A stretch of DNA of 64,000 nucleotides. Origin: Ensifer adhaerens. Its GTDB lineage: Bacteria > Pseudomonadota > Alphaproteobacteria > Rhizobiales > Rhizobiaceae. Made by a program: the position numbers and the translations under genes. The notes beneath the pieces were generated by a model. The model had not been told where the DNA came from and did no database searches. It was given only the letters and a program-made list of their open reading frames with translations. Position 1 is the stretch's first letter, and each line of letters begins with the position of its first letter. This document shows, piece after piece, positions 59,499-64,000 of this stretch. Where the stretch lies: NCBI RefSeq assembly GCF_000697965.2, contig NZ_CP015880.1:2170001-2234000 (forward strand). The letters run 5' to 3'.

Positions 59499-60374
59499 TT
59501 GAGCGAGATCAGACTTTTCGTCACCACCACCGAGAAGCAGGCGGAAGCCGTGCTCGACCGCATGAGCGAGGTCTTCGGCGAAGAGGACTATGCCATCGGC
59601 ACGACGGAAGTCGACGAGAAGCGCGACATCTGGGAAGCCTCGATCTACATGATGATGGTCGACGAGGAGAGCGTGGGCGAACGTCTCACCGAAGCGCTCT
59701 CTGAAAACTTCGCTCATCTCCCGATCGAGCGCGAAGTGCTGCCGGATATCGACTGGATCGCCAAGTCACTCGAGGGCCTGGCGCCGGTGCGCGCCGGTCG
59801 CTTCGTCGTGCACGGCTCGCATGACCGCGACAAGGTCAAGACCGGCGAAATCGCCATCGAGATCGACGCCGGCCAGGCCTTCGGCACCGGCCATCACGGC
59901 ACCACCGCCGGCTGCCTCGAAGTGCTGGCGACCGTCGCGCGCACCCGCACCGTGCGCAACGTGCTCGATCTCGGCACCGGCAGCGGCGTGCTGGCGATCG
60001 CCGCCTGGAAACTGATGCACGTGCCGGTCCTTGCCACCGACATCGACCCGATCGCCACCCGCGTCGCCGAAGAAAACGCCCGGGTCAACGGCGTCGTTAC
60101 CGGCATGACCTTTGCGACCGCCCCTGGCTTTCATTCGACGGCCTTCAGCACCAACGGCCCCTTCGATCTAATCATCGCCAACATCCTCGCCCGCCCCTTG
60201 ATGAAGATGGCGCCGCAGCTCGTCGCCAACCTCGCCCCCGGCGGCTCGGTGATCCTCTCGGGCATCCTTGCCGAACAGCGCTGGAAAGTGCTCGCCCATT
60301 ACAACGGCCAGCACCTGCGCCACGTGCGCACCATCTGGCGCAACGGCTGGGTAACGATCCATCTGGAGAAGTGA
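59499..60374 (+). CDS. prmA: Ribosomal protein L11 methyltransferase
   Basis: Trimethylates ribosomal protein L11. 291 residues from TTG 59499 (AAGGA upstream), read as SEIRLFVTTTEKQAEAVLDRMSEVFG. The catalytic domain has IEIDAGQAFGTGHHGTTAGCLEVL (PrmA signature), VLDLGTGSGVLAIAAWKL (SAM motif I, near 154), LATDIDPIATRVAEENARVNGV and FDLIIANILARPLMKMAPQL (N-I-L-A motif). The N-terminal substrate-binding domain is shorter than in E. coli. It converges on the hypothetical gene at 60385. Confidence 0.93.
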   Translation: MSEIRLFVTTTEKQAEAVLDRMSEVFGEEDYAIGTTEVDEKRDIWEASIYMMMVDEESVGERLTEALSENFAHLPIEREVLPDIDWIAKSLEGLAPVRAGRFVVHGSHDRDKVKTGEIAIEIDAGQAFGTGHHGTTAGCLEVLATVARTRTVRNVLDLGTGSGVLAIAAWKLMHVPVLATDIDPIATRVAEENARVNGVVTGMTFATAPGFHSTAFSTNGPFDLIIANILARPLMKMAPQLVANLAPGGSVILSGILAEQRWKVLAHYNGQHLRHVRTIWRNGWVTIHLEK

Positions 60375-60384
60375 GGCCCGGCCG

Positions 60385-60840
60385 CTAATCTTGCGTGACC
60401 ATGACATCCTCAATTAATGTCGTCGGCGTTCCACGCGCAAACAACCAATCCCGCGCCAGGCATTCGAAGGTGTCGTCGCGAAGATAGAACAGGAAATGCC
60501 TGTTCGCCGTCTCCGGCATGGGTGCCGGGCGCCAGCTCGATACCTGGTCGCGCAGCGGATCGTCGCCCACCAACTCGTAAAACTCACCCCACTTGGGAGC
60601 GAGCCTGCTGTAACGGCATTGGCCGCGAAACCAACCCTCGTCATTGGTCGCTCCGAGTCGCCAGGCTTGGCATCCGCCGAACGTGAGATAACCGATCTCA
60701 TCCTCGCGCGCCGGATGCCCCCAAAGAGCCAGCCGAAAGCAAAGCTGGATTAGGCTTCCTGCCGCGCGGACTTCCACCGCCGGAACATTCGGATCAGCGT
60801 TCCAGTTTTCGTTGAGTTGTATGAAGCTCAAGCTTGGCAA
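60385..60840 (-). CDS. Hypothetical protein, 151 residues
   Basis: SLSFIQLNENWNADPNVPAVEVRAAGSLIQLCFRLALW then YLTFGGCQAWRLGATNDEGWFRGQCRYSRLAPKWGEFYELVGD: aromatic-rich, soluble, no signal peptide. The composition is coding-like, but I do not recognise the family. It is close to PrmA's end (10 bases between stops) and lies just downstream of the small RNA candidate on the same strand, beyond the terminator hairpin. Confidence 0.7.
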   Translation of the reverse strand: MPSLSFIQLNENWNADPNVPAVEVRAAGSLIQLCFRLALWGHPAREDEIGYLTFGGCQAWRLGATNDEGWFRGQCRYSRLAPKWGEFYELVGDDPLRDQVSSWRPAPMPETANRHFLFYLRDDTFECLARDWLFARGTPTTLIEDVMVTQD

Positions 60841-60909
60841 GCGAACTACCTCACGACCGTATCGATTCGGCTGGAATGATACTTCTTGCCGTGACCAACC
60901 AAACCGAAA

Positions 60910-61097
60910 AACGAAAAGGCCGCCTCGTCCATCATGACGGGCGGCCTTTCGAAACTAAGGCGATGCCAGAGGCATCGCCTGCTGGTTGGCTTGTGGCCAA
61001 CCATGCCCGCGAGCCTGAGGAGGAGGAGTGCTCGAGCGGGCGTCTACCGTTCCGAAGCTGACCACCCTTGAGGGAGGAGGAGAACAGAGTGACCAAC
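60910..61097 (-). ncRNA. Candidate anti-Shine-Dalgarno small RNA (alpha-r14/NfeR1 type)
   Basis: Minus strand. GGTCAC (61093-61088) can pair with GTGGTC (61066-61061), leaving a loop with CTCCTCCTCCC. GCCCG...CGAGC pairs with GCTCG-CGGGC and exposes a second loop CACTCCTCCTCCTCAGG. Two perfect hairpins follow, GGTTGGC-CACAA-GCCAACC and GGCGATGCC-TCT-GGCATCGCC, and then a terminator GGCCGCC...GGCGGCC-TTTT ending near 60914. Duplicated CCUCCUCC loops that mimic the end of 16S rRNA are the hallmark of alphaproteobacterial alpha-r14 RNAs. The 5' end is not fixed. It lies in the 60841-61391 gap. Confidence 0.7.
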
Positions 61098-61391
61098 TAT
61101 TCTCGGAACCGCAGCTTTTTGAACCACCGGATGTTTGTCCGTGTTCGTTGAGGCGGCTTATAAACTATTATTCCGATAGAGAAAGAGTTTTTTGAGCATG
61201 GGTGCCATGCGCTGAGCGCATATGTATGGTAAATGAGCAATTGCCCTCCTATCAGGGTGCAACCGCAGCGTTGCGCGGACCGGGAATCAGGCCACCATGC
61301 AGGATATCGCCTCTTTCCCGGCAAGGGCGATTTCCGCTAACATAGCCCATCTTTTCCCGCGGTTTGCCGCTCAATCTACCGGAATTCCCTC

Positions 61392-63227
61392 ATGTTTCAG
61401 TCATTTGAAGTCACCTCCACGCCGCAGTTCGGCAAGGAGCGCACCGAAGCCCTGCGCGCGTCCTTCGCAGCCCTCGGCATCGACGGCTTTCTCGTGCCGC
61501 GCGCGGACGAGTTCCAGGGCGAGTATGTGCCGGCCTCCTCCGAGCGCCTGTCCTGGCTCACCGGCTTTACCGGCTCGGCCGGCGTCGCCCTCATCACGCG
61601 GCGTGAAGCGGTCGTCTTCGTCGATGGCCGCTACGTCACGCAGTTGAAGGAGCAGGTCGACGGCGCGGTCTTTACTGGTGGCGACCTCATCGGCGAGCCG
61701 CCGCATCTCTGGTTGGAAAACCATGGAGCCAAGGGCTTCAAGCTCGGCATCGATCCCTGGGTCCACACCGGCGCCGAAGTGCGCCGGCTGGAAAAGGCGC
61801 TCGCTTCCCTCGGCGGTTCGCTCGTCTTCCTCGATCACAACCCGCTCGACAGGATCTGGACGAACCGTCCGGCTGCCCCGCTCGGGAAGGTGACGATCCA
61901 GCCGATCGAACATGCGGGCACGCTTGCCAAGGACAAGATCGCGACGATCGCAGCCGGCCTTTCCAAGACGGGCGCCGAAGCCGTCGTGCTGACCGACCCC
62001 TCCTCCGTCGCCTGGACATTCAACATCCGCGGGTCCGACGTGCCGCACACGCCGCATCCGCTGGCCCGCGCCATCATCCACGCCGACGGCCGCGCCGAAC
62101 TTTTCCTCGACAAGCGCAAGACCGGCATCGAGCAGGAGGCCTACCTCACCCAGATCGCCGACATCGTCGCACCGTCGACCTTCGACGACCGTCTGCGGGC
62201 TCTCGGCACCGCCGGCGCCTCCGTCATGATCGATCCCGATCTCGCCTCCTTCGCCATTTCCGAACTGATCCGCGCCAAGGGCGGCAAGGTCGTCGAAGCG
62301 GTCGATCCCGCCCGCCTGCCCCGCGCCCAGAAGAACACGGCCGAGATGGAAGGCTCGAGCCGCGCCCATCTGCAGGATGGTGCGGCCATGGTCGAGTTCC
62401 TCGCCTGGCTCGACAGCCAACAGCCCGGCACAGTCACCGAGATCGGTGCCACCAACCAGCTGGAAGCTGCCCGCGCCACCGTCGGCGAGCGCATGCAGAA
62501 CCCGCTAAAGGACATCTCCTTCGACACCATCTCCGGCGCCGGCGCGCACGCGGCGATCATGCACTACCGCGTCACCACGGCCACCGACCAGGCAATCGAA
62601 GCGGGCACCATGTTCCTGATCGATTCCGGCGCGCAGTATATCAACGGCACCACCGACATCACCCGCACGGTGGCCGTCGGCGCCGTGCCTGAAGAGCAGA
62701 AACGCTTCTTCACCCTGGTGCTGAAGGGCATGATCGCCATCAGCACGGCGCGCTTCCCCAAGGGCTCGCGTGGCGTGGATCTCGACCCCTTGGCGCGCAT
62801 CGCGCTCTGGAAGGCGGGCGCCGACTATGCCCACGGCACCGGCCACGGCGTCGGCTCCTATCTCTCGGTGCATGAAGGCCCGCAGCGCATCGCCCGTCTT
62901 TCGACGCAGGAACTGCTGGCCGGCATGATCCTTTCCAACGAGCCCGGCTACTACCGCCCCGGCGCCTTCGGCATCCGCATCGAGAACCTCATCGTGGTGC
63001 AGCCGGCAACGATGGTTGATGGCGGCGACCTGCCGATGCTCGGCTTCGACACGATCACCTACTGCCCGATCGATCGCCGCCTGGTGCTGCCGGCGCTTCT
63101 GACCGACGAGGAACTCGCCTGGCTCAACGCCTATCACGCCGAGACGCGCGAAAAGTTGATGCCGCTGCTGGCCAGCGACGAGACGCGCGCCTGGCTGAAG
63201 GCCGCAACGGAAGCGCTGTCGCGCTGA
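61392..63227 (+). CDS. Xaa-Pro aminopeptidase P (M24B)
   Basis: Metallopeptidase that removes an N-terminal residue next to proline. 611 residues: two N-terminal creatinase-like domains (LGIDGFLVPRADEFQGEYVPASSERLSWLTGFTGSAG, ...VAWTFNIRGSDVPHTPHPLA), then the pita-bread catalytic domain. Metal ligands are Asp/Asp in FLIDSGAQYINGTTDITRT, His in GTGHGVGSYLSVHEGP, and Glu in SNEPGYY and IRIENLI. The large two-extra-domain form resembles eukaryotic APP1 and its alphaproteobacterial relatives. The start MFQSFEVTSTPQFG has no strong ribosome site. Confidence 0.94.
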   Translation: MFQSFEVTSTPQFGKERTEALRASFAALGIDGFLVPRADEFQGEYVPASSERLSWLTGFTGSAGVALITRREAVVFVDGRYVTQLKEQVDGAVFTGGDLIGEPPHLWLENHGAKGFKLGIDPWVHTGAEVRRLEKALASLGGSLVFLDHNPLDRIWTNRPAAPLGKVTIQPIEHAGTLAKDKIATIAAGLSKTGAEAVVLTDPSSVAWTFNIRGSDVPHTPHPLARAIIHADGRAELFLDKRKTGIEQEAYLTQIADIVAPSTFDDRLRALGTAGASVMIDPDLASFAISELIRAKGGKVVEAVDPARLPRAQKNTAEMEGSSRAHLQDGAAMVEFLAWLDSQQPGTVTEIGATNQLEAARATVGERMQNPLKDISFDTISGAGAHAAIMHYRVTTATDQAIEAGTMFLIDSGAQYINGTTDITRTVAVGAVPEEQKRFFTLVLKGMIAISTARFPKGSRGVDLDPLARIALWKAGADYAHGTGHGVGSYLSVHEGPQRIARLSTQELLAGMILSNEPGYYRPGAFGIRIENLIVVQPATMVDGGDLPMLGFDTITYCPIDRRLVLPALLTDEELAWLNAYHAETREKLMPLLASDETRAWLKAATEALSR

Positions 63228-63348
63228 GTCATGCTCTCTGCTGGGCTCCTGCTGTCGCGGGAGCCCATAAAACGAGCCGTCGCGCAGCCGATAGCGTGCT
63301 GCGCCCTCACCCGCCAGACCTTGGTCTCCGGACGTCCTGGTCTCTCGT

Positions 63349-63588
63349 TCAGATGCCCAGAAGCTTCTTCGCTTCGCCAAGCGTTGCCTCCGAGGCGGCG
63401 TGATCGCCAGCCTGGTGCTGTGCCTCACCCTTGGTGCGCAACTCCTTGACCTTGGCCATGTCGGCATCGGACAAGGAAGCGGTCTGCATGGCTGCATCGA
63501 TCGCCTTCATCATGGTCGGGCATTGATTGGCAAAGGCCGTTGCCGGCGCTAGCGCCAGCAAAAGGGCAATAGAGATCCTGGTCAACAT
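63349..63588 (-). CDS. Small periplasmic helical protein
   Basis: 79 residues: signal peptide (RISIALLLALAPATAFA), then NQCPTMMKAIDAAMQTASLSDADMAKVKELRTKGEAQHQAGDHAASEATLGEAKKLLG, one helix hairpin. A GGAGGA site precedes the ATG at 63588. Similar short exported helical proteins occur in rhizobia without known function. Confidence 0.8.
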   Translation of the reverse strand: MLTRISIALLLALAPATAFANQCPTMMKAIDAAMQTASLSDADMAKVKELRTKGEAQHQAGDHAASEATLGEAKKLLGI

Positions 63589-63770
63589 GGTCGCTCCTCC
63601 ACTGCCGGGAGGCTTCATGCTGCGGTGACGTCGTACGCCACCTAACGAGGGGGGATATGTCCTGCCTCTCCGGCAACGGCAGAGATGATAGTCCAGGATG
63701 CGCGCGCCGCCAATCGAAACGGGCGCAACACATCCGTCCACGGCTTCGCACACCGCCGCGGACGGGCGTC

Positions 63771-64000
63771 CTACATCACCAGATGCCGGATCACCATGAC
63801 CACCACCCAGCCGATGACGAGCATACGCAGTGTTGAGAGATTCAGCCCGAGCGCGATGGCAAAGGCGACGAACATGGCGATCGTCACGTCGAGCCCGCCA
63901 TAGACGAAGGCCGGCGCCACCAGCGTCGTCAGAACGGCTGCGGGAACGGCGTTGAGCGCCGCCTCCAGCCGCGGCGGGATCTCTTTCATCTGGGTGATCA
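63771..64000 (-). CDS. azlD: AzlD-type branched-chain amino acid transport protein, C-terminal part
   Basis: The last 76 codons of a membrane protein: PPRLEAALNAVPAAVLTTLVAPAFVYGGLDVTIAMFVAFAIALGLNLSTLRMLVIGWVVVMVIRHLVM. The P-P-R/x-L-E-A-A-L-x-x-V-P-x-A-V-L motif is that of AzlD, the small partner of AzlC permeases that export branched-chain amino acids. The frame is still open at the window edge (codons for Ile-Thr-Gln before the first visible Met), so the start and AzlC lie outside. Confidence 0.88.
   Translation of the reverse strand, partial: ITQMKEIPPRLEAALNAVPAAVLTTLVAPAFVYGGLDVTIAMFVAFAIALGLNLSTLRMLVIGWVVVMVIRHLVM

Noticed and set aside
60990..61064. A basic small frame beginning MPASLRRRSARAGV in the same region on the plus strand
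   Set aside because: Its Arg-rich run comes from the GGAGGAGGAG complement of the second anti-SD loop, and no start signal precedes it.
61095..61157. A 20-residue basic peptide (GTG start) with a near-perfect GGAGGAGG ribosome site on the plus strand
   Set aside because: The 'ribosome site' is simply the complement of the anti-SD loop of the minus-strand small RNA candidate. The peptide has no other support.
1..64000. CRISPR arrays, ordinary tRNA or rRNA genes, prophage or integrase genes
   Set aside because: I looked for spaced repeats, cloverleaf elements ending in CCA and phage-type proteins and saw none, apart from the tRNA-like part of tmRNA.

Overview
The window is high-GC, gene-dense chromosomal DNA of an alphaproteobacterium of the Rhizobiaceae, most likely the Ensifer/Sinorhizobium group. 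This rests on several points: a circularly permuted two-piece tmRNA with tag ANDNYAEARLAA, an alpha-type SspB, DUF4169/DUF2853/DUF2065 proteins, rhizobial intergenic palindromes, an anti-Shine-Dalgarno small RNA of the alpha-r14 type, and the block ilvH-ilvI ... miaA/serB ... degP-hflC-hflK-folA-thyA. There is no rRNA operon, ordinary tRNA, prophage or CRISPR array. The only mobile DNA is two scraps of an IS5-like transposase.

Layout. 0-3.4 kb: partial alcohol dehydrogenase, palindromic repeats, then ilvH and ilvI on the minus strand behind a peptide-leader attenuator. 3.6-15.8 kb: mostly accessory genes, including a MATE pump, a TetR regulator with two operators facing a methyltransferase/SDR pair, a Ca2+/H+ exchanger, an Lrp regulator, small hydrolase and membrane proteins, a HerA-like ATPase, and an HxlR regulator facing a MAPEG protein. 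15.9-18.7 kb: VOC protein, then miaA and serB, divergent with overlapping start codons, and a GNAT. 18.9-27.4 kb: LysR regulator, then a minus-strand housekeeping series degP / ACT / DUF2065 / hflC / hflK / folA / GST / thyA / DUF2853. 27.5-29.1 kb: ssrA (tmRNA) followed by sspB, the adaptor that recognises the ssrA tag, then DUF4169 and ribbon-helix-helix genes.

29.4-44.2 kb: outer-membrane protein, orphan TadG-like protein, a giant AsmA-family protein, a D-lactate/glycolate-type FAD oxidase, an RND efflux pump with its adaptor, and a Tat-exported cyclase-family hydrolase. 44.2-45.1 kb: two degraded copies of one transposase 3' end flanking an EthD gene. 45-54.5 kb: lipoprotein, AhpD-like protein, UvrD/PcrA-type helicase, class III adenylate cyclase, GNAT, isochorismatase-like protein, phosphoribosyltransferase, diguanylate cyclase, CreA. 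54.7-58 kb: small exported protein and an mcp-cheW pair whose receptor ends in a CheR-type pentapeptide. 58-64 kb: SCO1/SenC, PrmA, a minus-strand small RNA candidate with two CCTCCTCC loops, Xaa-Pro aminopeptidase, a small periplasmic protein and a partial AzlD.

The strongest regulatory finds are: (1) the ilvI leader, where an 18-residue peptide with five consecutive Val/Ile/Leu codons, apparently made from a leaderless start, precedes competing hairpins and an intrinsic terminator; (2) the permuted tmRNA beside sspB; (3) the anti-SD small RNA at 60.9-61.1 kb; and (4) the interlocked miaA/serB start codons. No wholly new multi-gene system stands out.
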